A stretch of 64,000 nucleotides of DNA from contig NZ_VNFK01000005.1 in assembly GCF_007786235.1 (NCBI RefSeq), positions 248,001 through 312,000 of the forward strand, read 5' to 3'. Made by a program: the position numbers and the translations under genes. Positions 9,128 through 16,873 of the stretch are shown one piece after another. Below the pieces are notes generated by a model. That model ran no database searches. It worked only from the letters and a program-made list of their open reading frames with translations, and was not told the DNA's origin. This DNA comes from Paenarthrobacter nitroguajacolicus (GTDB lineage Bacteria > Actinomycetota > Actinomycetes > Actinomycetales > Micrococcaceae). Each line of letters starts with the position of its first letter. Within the stretch, counting starts at the first letter, position 1.

Positions 9128-9592
9128 TCACGGTTCGGGGTGGTGGCTCACCCTGATGAGCAGCGTCTCCTGCGGTCCAAGCTCGTTGCCGTCTTGGTCA
9201 AGGGGGCGCAGTTGTGGGACCGGGTCACCCGTGGCGGGTTCGACCAGGATGGAGTGCCGTTCGTCGGTGCCGAACGCGTTGCGCTCTCCCCATTGCCGGA
9301 GGCTGAGGACCAGTGTGAACAGGTCAAGCCCGGCACGTGTGAGTTGGTACTCGCTGCGGGTGCCGCGGTCATTGGGCATCCGGGTCAGCACGCCCCTGTC
9401 CACCAGAAGCCGGAGACGGTCCGAGAGGATGTTCTTCGCCACCCCCAGGGACTTCTCAAACTCCGAAAAGCGACGTTTGCCGTCCAGCGAATCCCGAATA
9501 ATCAGCAGGATCCATTTGTCCCCCAGCAGATCAGCGGCCCTCGCGACGGGGCACTCGGGATCCGTCCAGTCCATGTCGGTTGGTTGCAACAT
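9128..9592 (-). CDS. HxlR-family winged-helix regulator
   Basis: 154 residues. CPVARAADLLGDKWILLIIRDSLDGKRRFSEFEKSLGVAKNILSDRLR is the HxlR helix-turn-helix; here the typical Cys of the N-terminal motif is in PECPVARA. Divergent from the MFS gene with a 60-nt spacer, so it probably controls that exporter and itself. I start at ATG 9592; no Shine-Dalgarno is visible and the start codon lies within an operator repeat, so a start at 9574 (MDWTDPE) is possible. The C-terminal 45 residues are more acidic and may form a ligand or dimer interface. Confidence 0.85.
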   Translation of the reverse strand: MLQPTDMDWTDPECPVARAADLLGDKWILLIIRDSLDGKRRFSEFEKSLGVAKNILSDRLRLLVDRGVLTRMPNDRGTRSEYQLTRAGLDLFTLVLSLRQWGERNAFGTDERHSILVEPATGDPVPQLRPLDQDGNELGPQETLLIRVSHHPEP

Positions 9593-9634
9593 GAAACCAT
9601 TCTGCCATAGGCTCAAATGGTTGCATATTGAAAC
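9582..9634. promoter_or_regulatory. Tandem operator of the HxlR/MFS divergent promoter
   Basis: Two direct repeats 37 nt apart, GGTTGCAACATGAAAC (9582-9597) and GGTTGCATATTGAAAC (9619-9634), match at 13 of 16 positions. An AACCATT/AATGGTT inverted pair (9595-9601, 9616-9622) overlaps them. Placement between divergent genes suggests HxlR binding. Confidence 0.6.
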
Positions 9635-9652
9635 TAAACTAGGAGGCGCCTT

Positions 9653-10900
9653 GTGACCGGCGGTATTCAGACGACATCCAAGCAGGGACTGAGCCGCCGC
9701 CTCCTGCTGTTGCTCGCGGTCGTGGCTGGCTTCATGGTGTCCAACCTTTACTACGGGCAACCCCTGCTGGAACGCATCGGGGCGGATGTGGGAATCCCTG
9801 TGTCAGGCGTGGGATGGGTGGTGGCGTCGGCCCAGGCCGGGTATCTCCTCGGGCTGGTCTTCCTGGTGCCGCTGGGAGACCTGGTGGACCGGCGCGCACT
9901 CATCGCCCTTCAGGTGGGAGCCACTGCAGCAGGAGCATGCGTCGTGGCGTTCGCATCCTCGCAGGCAGCACTGCTCATCGGCTTCATGCTCCTGGGGCTG
10001 GCATCGTCCGTCGTGCAGACCATCGTGGCGTTCACCGCCGCCTCAAGCACCCCAGCGCAAAGGGGCGGAAGTATCGGTACCGTCACTGCCGGCGTCGTGA
10101 GTGGCATTATCCTGGCGCGGACAGTGGCAGGAGGCATGACGGACCTGTGGGGCTGGCGGTCGGTCTATGTCCTCGCGGCTGTGGCCGGGGCGGTCCTGGC
10201 CATCGCAGCTTTCGGCGCGCTCCCGCCGGACCGCCGTGTCCGAGGCGAGGTTGGCTACCGGCGTGCTGTTGGGTCCGTGGTGCTCCTGACGCGCAGCAAC
10301 CCTGTATTCCGGACCCGGGCGCTCATCACCATGCTCCTTTTCGCGTCCTTTGGAGTGCTGTGGAGCGGTATGTCCCTGCTGTTGGGCAGCCCTGCGTGGA
10401 ATCTCCCGCCAAGCCTTATTGGGCTCTTCGGGCTGGCCGGGCTCGTGGGAATACTGGCGGCTTCCAGGGCAGGTGCCGCGGCGGACCGGGGATGGGGGCA
10501 ACGTGTCACAGGAGTGAGCCTCTTTGCTCTCCTTGGCTCGTGGGTGGCGTTGTCACTGGGAAGTTGGTCGCTGCTGTGGTTCATCGCCGGCATCATCGTG
10601 CTGGACGCCGCCGTCCAGGCCGTCCATGTCAGCAGCCAGACCATGATCGTGGCCGGCGCCGAGGAATCCGCCAGCAGCATCATTGGCAGTTACATGGTGT
10701 TCTACTCCGTGGGCAGCGCAGTGGGGGCCGCAACCGTCGCCCCCGTCTACGACGGGTGGGGCTGGGCTGGTGCCAGCGTGCTCGGGGCATTTTTCGCGTT
10801 GGGCGCGCTGGCCATCTGGGGTGTGGACCGGCTCCGGCGCCCCAAGAAGCCCGCAGGGGCGGGTTTGGTTCGCTCCGCCCAGCACGCTGGGGCAGAATGA
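9653..10900 (+). CDS. MFS transporter, putative drug/metabolite exporter
   Basis: 415 residues, about 12 membrane helices. MVSNLYYGQPLLERIGADVGI and GYLLGLVFLVPLGDLVDRRALI (the loop 2-3 motif) are typical of the YnfM/NepI-like drug:H+ antiporter group. GTG start with AGGAGG six bases upstream. Divergent from an HxlR regulator, a usual pairing for inducible efflux. Substrate unknown. The aminotransferase follows 24 nt downstream and may share the transcript. Confidence 0.85.
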   Translation: MTGGIQTTSKQGLSRRLLLLLAVVAGFMVSNLYYGQPLLERIGADVGIPVSGVGWVVASAQAGYLLGLVFLVPLGDLVDRRALIALQVGATAAGACVVAFASSQAALLIGFMLLGLASSVVQTIVAFTAASSTPAQRGGSIGTVTAGVVSGIILARTVAGGMTDLWGWRSVYVLAAVAGAVLAIAAFGALPPDRRVRGEVGYRRAVGSVVLLTRSNPVFRTRALITMLLFASFGVLWSGMSLLLGSPAWNLPPSLIGLFGLAGLVGILAASRAGAAADRGWGQRVTGVSLFALLGSWVALSLGSWSLLWFIAGIIVLDAAVQAVHVSSQTMIVAGAEESASSIIGSYMVFYSVGSAVGAATVAPVYDGWGWAGASVLGAFFALGALAIWGVDRLRRPKKPAGAGLVRSAQHAGAE

Positions 10901-10924
10901 CCTCAACCAGCTGAAGGAGTTCAC

Positions 10925-12019
10925 ATGCCAGAAATTCTGACGTCCAGGTTCCTGTTCGGTCCCGGCCCGAGCAATTGCTACCCCGAAGCCATGGCGGCTC
11001 TGGCCTATCCCGTGCTCGGGCATCTCGATCCTGTGTTCATCGAACGGCTCGACCATGCGTGCGAAGGCCTCCGGGCCGTCTGGGGGACAGCCAACGCGCG
11101 GACGCTCCCGTTGAGTGCCACGGGTTCCGGTGGGATGGAAGCGGCGTTTGTGAACACCGTGTCCGACGGCGACGTGGCAGTCATCGCCGTCAACGGACTT
11201 TTCGGGGCACGCATGTGTGAGGTGGCCCGGCGCTGCGGAGCCACCGTGGTGCGGGTGGATCACGAATGGGGTCAGCCCGTGGATGCTGACCGAGTACTCT
11301 CGGCGCATCCCAACCCGAAAGTCATCGCCGCTGTCCACGCCGAGACGTCCGTGGGCGTGCTCTCCGACATCGCCGCGCTCGGCGCCGGCAAAGGGGATGC
11401 CTTGCTCATCACCGACGCTGTCACGTCCATCGGCGGACTGGAGCTGTTGGCGGACGACTGGGGTATCGACGTCGGATACGCCGGAACGCAGAAGTGCCTG
11501 GGCGTCCCGCCGGGGCTGTCGCCGTTCACGGTGTCCGACCGTGCCTTCGAGCGCCGCGTCAAGGATCCGCGCTCCTGGTACCTCGACATTGGCCTGCTCG
11601 GCGGTTATGTTGGCGCGGCGAGCGGGGCCCGGACGTACCACCACACTGCGCCGGTCACCATGATCGCAGGCCTCGAAGCCGCACTGGACCGCATCCTGGC
11701 GGAGGGCCTGGACGTTGTGCAGGCACGGCACCGCGCTGCGGGCGCCGCTTTGCAGGACGGACTTCAGGCCATGGGGCTGGAACTGTTTGCCGCCGAGGGC
11801 TCCCGCCTGCCGAGCCTCACCACGGTCAAAGTTCCCGACGGCGTCAACTCGGCCGCCGTCCGCGCCTACCTTCTGGAGAACTTCAGTATGGAGATCGGCT
11901 CGGGCGTTGGGGAGTTCGCGGACACGGTGTGGCGGATCGGCATGATGGGCCCGAACGCCAACAGTGCCTCAGTGACCCTGGTGCTCGGCGCGCTGAAAGA
12001 GGCCATCGCGAACGCCTGA
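10925..12019 (+). CDS. Class V aminotransferase, alanine/ureidoglycine-glyoxylate type
   Basis: 364 residues. PLP enzyme: Lys190 in AGTQKCLGVPPGL is the Schiff-base lysine, Asp164 in LITDAVTSIGG contacts the ring nitrogen, and ATGSGGMEA is the phosphate-binding turn. FGPGPSNCYPEAM and the C-terminal SMEIGSG...WRIGMMG are shared by alanine-glyoxylate, serine-glyoxylate and (S)-ureidoglycine-glyoxylate (PucG) transaminases. Purine-catabolism genes elsewhere in the window make PucG attractive, but sequence alone does not separate these. AAGGAG precedes the ATG. Confidence 0.85.
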   Translation: MPEILTSRFLFGPGPSNCYPEAMAALAYPVLGHLDPVFIERLDHACEGLRAVWGTANARTLPLSATGSGGMEAAFVNTVSDGDVAVIAVNGLFGARMCEVARRCGATVVRVDHEWGQPVDADRVLSAHPNPKVIAAVHAETSVGVLSDIAALGAGKGDALLITDAVTSIGGLELLADDWGIDVGYAGTQKCLGVPPGLSPFTVSDRAFERRVKDPRSWYLDIGLLGGYVGAASGARTYHHTAPVTMIAGLEAALDRILAEGLDVVQARHRAAGAALQDGLQAMGLELFAAEGSRLPSLTTVKVPDGVNSAAVRAYLLENFSMEIGSGVGEFADTVWRIGMMGPNANSASVTLVLGALKEAIANA

Positions 12020-12045
12020 TTGAAAGGAGCTCGATGTTCGGGAAT

Positions 12046-12088
12046 TTGCACTATTCCGTAGTCAGCGGAAACAGGTTATTATCTGAAC
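12046..12088 (+). promoter_or_regulatory. Leaderless promoter and operator of the AbiEi/AbiEii pair
   Basis: A -10 hexamer TATTAT (12077-12082) ends six bases before the ATG at 12089 and no Shine-Dalgarno exists, so the transcript is probably leaderless. The inverted repeat TTCCG-N7-CGGAA (12054-12070) sits just upstream, where the antitoxin could autoregulate. Confidence 0.55.
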
Positions 12089-13171
12089 ATGCATGTAGCG
12101 AAGACGTTGGACGCGCCACCAACTGAGGCTGATCTGCCCACGATAGCTGAGGCGCTTCTTCGTGAACGGATCCCCACCGACTGGTCATTGGAGGTAGAAG
12201 TCCTGTCCGCAGACAGGCGTTGGGACTCCTGTTTTCTTCTCCGCGCCCCGGACGGTACGCAGACAAAAATCTTTGTCCATGCCAAACGATTGCTGGACGT
12301 GCGGGATATAGCCCCCCTTGAGGAGCATCTCGAACGATTTTTGGAGTTCGGCGATTCAATTGGAATGGTAGTTGCGCGGTATTTACCACCATCGGTTCGC
12401 GACCGCCTGGCTCAGTTCGGTCTCTCCTACGCTGACGCGACGGGCAACATACTTGTGCGCACGGAGTCACCTGCCCTGTTCGTATCGGATCGTGGCGATG
12501 ATTCGGATCCGTGGAGGGGGCGAGGTCGACCTAGGGGAACGTTGAAGGGGGAGCCCGCCGCAAAAGTAGTCCGCTCGCTCCTAGATAGAGCTGGGCCCTG
12601 GAAGATTCGGGAACTTGTTTCCGAATCCGGAGCATCAACTGGTTCCGTATATCGAGTGATCGAGTTTCTTGAAGGTGAAGAACTCATCAAAAGAACCGAG
12701 AATGGTCTTTTGAATATCCCAGACTGGCCTTCGTTGCTCCGGAGATGGAGCCTTGACTACCAATTTCAGAAATCCAACATGACCACGCGCTGGATCGCAC
12801 CACGTGGGCTCGAGGACCTGCTGAACCGAATGCGTACGAGCTCCGTCCAAGACTACGCAGTGACCGGCTCCATAGCTGCTGCCCACTGGGCAGCCTATGC
12901 GCCATCCCGGTCGGCCATGATCTACACGGCTGACCCCATAACGGCAGCAGGCGAGTGGGGTCTCCGCCCAGCAGAATCAGGCGTGAATGTCCTACTCGCA
13001 AAACCGGCATACGGAGTTGCTTTCAAGGGAGTCATCACCCGCCAAGACGGTCTACAGCTGGCGGCACCGGCACAGGTTGCCGTTGACCTTATGACAGGGC
13101 CAGGGCGGGCTCCCTCCGAAGCCGAAGAATTAATTGATTGGATGGTGCGGAATGAACAGCTCTGGAGATAA
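12089..13171 (+). CDS. AbiEi-like antitoxin/transcriptional regulator
   Basis: 360 residues. Residues ~155-215 form a winged helix (AAKVVRSLLDRAGPWKIRELVSESG, TGSVYRVIEFLEGEELI). The C-terminal half (YAVTGSIAAAHWAAYAPSRSAMIYT, VNVLLAKPAYGVAFKG) resembles AbiEi-type antitoxin C-terminal domains. In the family, AbiEi represses its own operon and counteracts the nucleotidyltransferase toxin encoded next. Here the winged helix is central rather than N-terminal, preceded by ~150 residues not recognised. It overlaps the toxin gene by 20 nt. Codon usage is visibly less GC-biased than the flanking core genes, suggesting transfer. Confidence 0.65.
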   Translation: MHVAKTLDAPPTEADLPTIAEALLRERIPTDWSLEVEVLSADRRWDSCFLLRAPDGTQTKIFVHAKRLLDVRDIAPLEEHLERFLEFGDSIGMVVARYLPPSVRDRLAQFGLSYADATGNILVRTESPALFVSDRGDDSDPWRGRGRPRGTLKGEPAAKVVRSLLDRAGPWKIRELVSESGASTGSVYRVIEFLEGEELIKRTENGLLNIPDWPSLLRRWSLDYQFQKSNMTTRWIAPRGLEDLLNRMRTSSVQDYAVTGSIAAAHWAAYAPSRSAMIYTADPITAAGEWGLRPAESGVNVLLAKPAYGVAFKGVITRQDGLQLAAPAQVAVDLMTGPGRAPSEAEELIDWMVRNEQLWR

Positions 13172-13985
13172 CGGCGAAGATTTGCTGATCCGCGCTCGTT
13201 CGGTGCTGCTTGATGCGCTTGAAGCACTGCATGAGCACAAAGATGCAGTCATAGTTATCGGGGCTCAGGCCGTCTATCTGAGGACGGGCGGCATTGATGT
13301 GGCTTTGGCTGAAGCCACGAAGGACAGCGATGTGGCTGTAGATCCCCGACTATTGGGGGACGATCCGCTTCTCGAAGACGCCATGAGGGTCGCAGGTTTC
13401 GTACCTTCGGCGACCGGCCAGCCGGGCGCCTGGATCAGCTTGGACGGCATTCCGGTTGATCTGATGGTTCCCGAGAGCTTTGCTGGGGCAGGCACTCGCG
13501 GTGCAAGGATACCTCCGCATGACAGACGCGCAACCCGCCGGGCCCGTGGGCTCGAAGCCACGCTGATTGACCACAGCGTTCTTGAAGTCCCTGCGCTTGC
13601 TCCCGACGATAGCCGTGTCACGAAGGTCAAGGTGGCGGGCCCGGCCGCTCTGCTTGTTGCAAAGCTTCACAAGCTTGCGGAACGGATCGGGACGCCGCAC
13701 CGTCTGCTGGACAAGGATGCGCACGACGCGTATCGAATCCTGCGTGCCATAGACACTGATGATCTGGCAGCTGGGTTTGATCGCCTCTTGGCAGACAACG
13801 TCAGTGAGGAAGCGACCAAAGAAGCCATCGAGCACCTTACTTTGGTTTTTGCTTCCGGTCCGGAAGCAATAGGGTCCCTGATGGCGGGCCGCGCCGAAGA
13901 AGGCCTCGGCGATCCAGAACTTGTGTCCATGTCAGCGTCAATTCTGGCCGCCGACTTGCTGGAAGCTGTGGGCCCACAAGGGTAG
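13152..13985 (+). CDS. AbiEii-like nucleotidyltransferase toxin
   Basis: 277 residues from ATG 13152. VIGAQAVYLRTG followed by ATKDSDVAVDP gives the GxQA...DxD pattern of the DNA-polymerase-beta nucleotidyltransferase fold of AbiEii/AbiGii toxins. ISLDGIPVDLMVPES supplies the third acidic position, and VAGPAALLVAKLHKLAERI...DKDAHDAYRIL matches the conserved Lys/Asp region. Such toxins modify RNA (for example tRNA 3' ends in MenT relatives) and block growth during phage attack. A TTG start 18 nt earlier is possible. Overlap with the upstream gene indicates coupling. Confidence 0.72.
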   Translation: MNSSGDNGEDLLIRARSVLLDALEALHEHKDAVIVIGAQAVYLRTGGIDVALAEATKDSDVAVDPRLLGDDPLLEDAMRVAGFVPSATGQPGAWISLDGIPVDLMVPESFAGAGTRGARIPPHDRRATRRARGLEATLIDHSVLEVPALAPDDSRVTKVKVAGPAALLVAKLHKLAERIGTPHRLLDKDAHDAYRILRAIDTDDLAAGFDRLLADNVSEEATKEAIEHLTLVFASGPEAIGSLMAGRAEEGLGDPELVSMSASILAADLLEAVGPQG

Positions 13986-14020
13986 TCAGTCTTCCGGGAA
14001 GTCTTTGCCAGCGCCGACGC

Positions 14021-14299
14021 TCAAGCGGTGAGTCGACCGCCGTCGTACGTTAAAGTCGCGCTGGCCGCTCTGTTGCCGTCGGCGGGTTGGATCGAGGTGA
14101 CCGTCAACAGGCCAGCGCCCGGCAGGGTGACCGACTGGCCTTCGCGGAAGGCCTGTTTCCGCTGTTGTTCGGCGGTCCGGATCCAGAACTGGATAGCGGG
14201 AGCACCGTCGGCGATGCCGATCTTGACCACGCCAACCTTGACGCCGTCGAAGGTGGGCTGCATGCCTTGCTTGACTGTCACGAGCTTTTCCACGGCCAT
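14021..14299 (-). CDS. Small beta-rich protein, partner of the calpain-like gene
   Basis: 92 residues, no signal peptide and no cysteine; predominantly alternating beta pattern (KVGVVKIGIADGAPAIQFWI, GAGLLTVTSIQP, SATLTYDGG). It somewhat resembles the DUF6406 type of actinobacterial small proteins, but I am not sure. It starts 2 nt after the stop of the WXG100-calpain gene, so it is co-translated with it. An immunity or inhibitor role for the protease is a guess from context. Confidence 0.6.
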   Translation of the reverse strand: MAVEKLVTVKQGMQPTFDGVKVGVVKIGIADGAPAIQFWIRTAEQQRKQAFREGQSVTLPGAGLLTVTSIQPADGNRAASATLTYDGGRLTA

Positions 14300-14301
14300 C
14301 C

Positions 14302-15386
14302 TTACTTCACGTCCACGGAGTACACGGAATCGAAGTTTTCCTTGTACTCATCCTCGGTCAATTCCAGCGTGCCGGATTTGCGGTCGTCGTCGCCTTCCAT
14401 GTAACCGCCGGAGGGTCCCCACGGGTTGGCGAGGACGATGACTTTCTCGCCGTCGTCGTTGGTTTTCACATCAACCACAACGTACGCGTGGTTGGGAACC
14501 ACATCGGTTCGGTTGACTTCGTCGGACTCCCAGACCCAGTCGAAATCGTCGTCCTTGACGTCTTCGGTGCCCACGGAAATGGCCTGCCCGTCCGAGAGCT
14601 TGTCCTCGATCTCGTCCAGGTCCAGCTCGCCATCCTTGTCGGCGGACTGGCCGGTCATCAGCTCCATGGCCTCGTTGCTGAAGCCGCCGTCGATGTCGTC
14701 ATAGGAGCCGCCTCGGTGCTCAGCGGCCGCGCGCTCGTAGATGGAAAGCCAGTTCGGTTCGCCGTCGGCACCGCGGACGCCGCCCTCGGTGGACTTGGCC
14801 TCCACAGTGGCTTCCACGGGTTCGCCGTCCTCGTAGAGGGTGACCACCCAGTGCGTCGGAGGATCACCCACGGGACGCATGTGCTCCTCGAGGAATTCAT
14901 CGAGCTTGCCTTCGCGCTCCAGGACCTGGGCCACCGAACCAATACCCGCCAACAACCAGCAATCGCCAATCTGACCTTGGTTGATGTCGCTGGGGTCGCC
15001 GGCGTTGGGATCGTCGCGAACGTCGCCGGGAACATCGACGTCGGGCGTGTCCGGGTCCAGCGGACCGGGGTCGCCGGGAGGGTTCGAGTCGCCCTTGCCT
15101 GAGCCGCCCGAACCGGAGTCACCGGAACTGCTGGTGTCTTGCTGGTCCGCATTGCGCTCCAGCTCACGTGCTTGATTCTGCAGTTCGGCAGAGATCTTTT
15201 CAGCATTGGCCGGTGCTCGGAGTTCCAGGAAGCCCGAAATGTCGCGGCGTCGCGGCCATCCCAGCGGGCGTTGGTGAGGAGGTTGCCCAGCTCAAGGGAC
15301 AACGAGGTCATTCTTTCTGAGTGCCTGGACATCGTCTTGGCGAGAGCCCGCAACTGTTCAATGTCAGCACCATAAAATCCCGGCAT
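14302..15386 (-). pseudogene. WXG100-calpain-family (C2) cysteine protease, single-base frameshift
   Basis: The first ~62 codons encode a WXG100-like helical hairpin (MPGFYGADIEQLRALAKTM...ARWDGRDAATFRASW). The frame then breaks at 15197-15203, where CTGAAAAG would read on correctly as CTGGAAAAG. In the -1 frame the protein continues through an Asp/Pro/Gly linker to a calpain-like domain: QGQIGDCWLLAG (catalytic Cys), PNHAYVVVDV (His) and LANPWG (Asn). Repaired length is 361 residues. WXG100 leaders direct export through ESX/type VII machinery, and the product would be a secreted protease or polymorphic toxin. TAATG overlap couples it to the upstream lipoprotein. Real mutation or assembly error cannot be told apart here. 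Confidence 0.75.
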
Positions 15387-15943
15387 TACTTGTCCCCCTG
15401 AGATAGCTCGTCCGAATCGCACGTCTCGGAGGCCACCGGAACGGTGACGTCCAGGAAGGCAGGGCTCTTTGACTGGATGGTGACGGTGGCGCCAACGCTG
15501 TCCGTACTGCGGGCCACTACCCAGCCGCCCGGGACTGGGTCAGTGCCGTCAAATGCTGGGAACCCGTGCTTCTTGAGGACGGGATCGGCGGCAGTAAAGA
15601 CCTCTTCGAAGTTCCTTGAACGCTCCACAATGTCCGCGCTGCTTTTCATGCTCTGCGGGGAAAACACGCACCTGCCGTCTTGAGTGCGGCTCATGCGTGC
15701 CGGATCATCCACAGACCAGGTGATGTCCGGCATCTGCTGCTCCAATGCGGCAACGAGGTCAGCGCGCAGGGAGTCATATTTTGCTTTGCTTTCCGCGAGG
15801 GGAGCCGGACTGGCGGTGACGGGAGGCGGGCTGCTGGGTTCCCGGGTGGGTCCATCGGGCGTGCTGCCGCAGCCCGCAGCGACGGCCCCCACCAACAGGG
15901 CAGCAGCCAGCGCCCAAGGCTTTCGGTGCATGCGGCGGTTCAT
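15386..15943 (-). CDS. Lipoprotein in the WXG100-calpain operon
   Basis: 185 residues. Signal peptide MNRRMHRKPWALAAALLVGA ends in the lipobox VAAGC with Cys25 as the lipidated residue, then a Pro/Ser linker. The rest (TWSVDDPARMSRTQDGRCVF...GGWVVARSTDSVGATVTIQS) has two further cysteines likely disulfide-bonded outside the cell. No family recognised. GGGGA precedes ATG 15943. It shares the nucleotide A of TAATG with the protease gene, so it is the first gene of a three-gene unit. Confidence 0.75.
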   Translation of the reverse strand: MNRRMHRKPWALAAALLVGAVAAGCGSTPDGPTREPSSPPPVTASPAPLAESKAKYDSLRADLVAALEQQMPDITWSVDDPARMSRTQDGRCVFSPQSMKSSADIVERSRNFEEVFTAADPVLKKHGFPAFDGTDPVPGGWVVARSTDSVGATVTIQSKSPAFLDVTVPVASETCDSDELSQGDK

Positions 15944-16041
15944 GTGGTCCCCAGTTTCAGTTAGTGCTCGACGGCGGTCCTCACCGAATGTTGTCACGCT
16001 GGGTTGCGCTTGACGATGGGGAGAACACCCCTCGGGAGGGG

Positions 16042-16122
16042 TGGGATGTGAGAGAGGGACGGGCGGGGAGGGGTGGGATGTGAGAGAGGGACGGGCGGGG
16101 AGGGGGTGGGATGTGAGAGAGG
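16042..16122. repeat. Tandem repeat, three copies of TGGGATGTGAGAGAGG
   Basis: Copies start at 16042, 16074 and 16107 (periods 32 and 33), separated by G-rich 15-16-nt spacers. The last copy abuts the stop codon of the HATPase gene. The same motif occurs at 20085 and 20113 beside the bcp stop codon. Confidence 0.85.
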
Positions 16123-16542
16123 TCAGGTGTTGCGGGTCAGGATCCAGGTGTTCGTGCCGTCCTGGCGTTCGAACGTCACTGTGGTCACCAAGGCCTCGAT
16201 CAGCGCCAACCCACGCCCGGACTCGGCGTCTTCGTCCGGCATGGAAGCCTGCATGTCGTTGGCGAACGGTTCGCGGGCGTTGAACGCGCTGACCCTCGCC
16301 ACTAGCCGGGTGGGACGGACGCTGATGTCGACGTCGATCTCCACGGGCTTCTCCGCCACCGGAAGGGCGTGCTGCACAATGTTGGCCGCTGCCTCGATCA
16401 CTGCGGTGGCGAACGTCATCCGGTCCATGTCCGGCACGAAGGAGGCATCGTCCCACAGGCCGTCCAGCTCATTGTGGATGGCCTCGATTGCGTCGTCGTT
16501 GGACGGGCCATGGAAACCGCGCCGGGCTACAACCTCAGTCAT
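16123..16542 (-). CDS. HATPase anti-sigma factor/serine kinase (RsbW-like)
   Basis: 139 residues. GHKL ATPase fold: N-box VIEAAANIVQHA and ATP-lid region ESGRGLALIEALV. RsbW-type proteins phosphorylate a serine on a STAS partner and sequester a sigma factor or other target. The start overlaps the STAS gene stop by 8 nt, so kinase and substrate are co-expressed. The whole operon also encodes the opposing PP2C phosphatase, completing a partner switch. Confidence 0.85.
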   Translation of the reverse strand: MTEVVARRGFHGPSNDDAIEAIHNELDGLWDDASFVPDMDRMTFATAVIEAAANIVQHALPVAEKPVEIDVDISVRPTRLVARVSAFNAREPFANDMQASMPDEDAESGRGLALIEALVTTVTFERQDGTNTWILTRNT

Positions 16543-16873
16543 CTCCGAACGCCTCCTCGGCCGAGGGGTACGCAGTGAGAACCCGATCCATGTTGGTCAG
16601 TTCCAGGACCATCTTGACCTGCGGCTGGACACCGGCGATCCGGAGGTCACCGCCGGCCTGGCGTGCTGCTTTGAGGCAACCGATGAGGGCTCCAAGGCCG
16701 GAGGAGTCCATGAAGTCCGTCTCGGCCAAGTTGACCACCACGCGGCTTGAACCGCTGGCTACAACCTCATTCACTACCTCGCGCAGTTTGGGCGCGGCCA
16801 CCATGTTCAGCCGGCCTACGCTCTTCACCTCCGCGTAGGAGTCCTTGACCTCATAGCTAAACTGCATCTGCAT
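16535..16873 (-). CDS. STAS anti-anti-sigma factor (RsbV/SpoIIAA-like)
   Basis: 112 residues. STAS core with the phosphoacceptor serine in TDFMDSSGLGALIGC. Unphosphorylated it would bind the HATPase partner encoded next; phosphorylated it would not. Start ATG 16873 lies 6 nt after GGAGG; a second in-frame ATG two codons on is equally possible. It overlaps the glycosyltransferase stop by 17 nt. Confidence 0.87.
   Translation of the reverse strand: MQMQFSYEVKDSYAEVKSVGRLNMVAAPKLREVVNEVVASGSSRVVVNLAETDFMDSSGLGALIGCLKAARQAGGDLRIAGVQPQVKMVLELTNMDRVLTAYPSAEEAFGDD

Noticed and set aside
10925..12019. Naming the class V aminotransferase pucG outright
   Set aside because: Alanine-, serine- and ureidoglycine-glyoxylate transaminases share all the motifs visible, and the gene is not adjacent to uraD or allB.
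15190..15210. Programmed -1 frameshift in the WXG100-calpain gene
   Set aside because: The site reads CTG AAA AGA; a Lys tRNA slipping back would face GAA, and four A are too few for polymerase slippage. A lost G (CTGGAAAAG) explains it better.
16042..16122. CRISPR-like array (repeats of ~17 with ~15-nt spacers)
   Set aside because: Spacers are too short, G-rich and nearly identical to one another; there are no cas genes. It is a tandem repeat.
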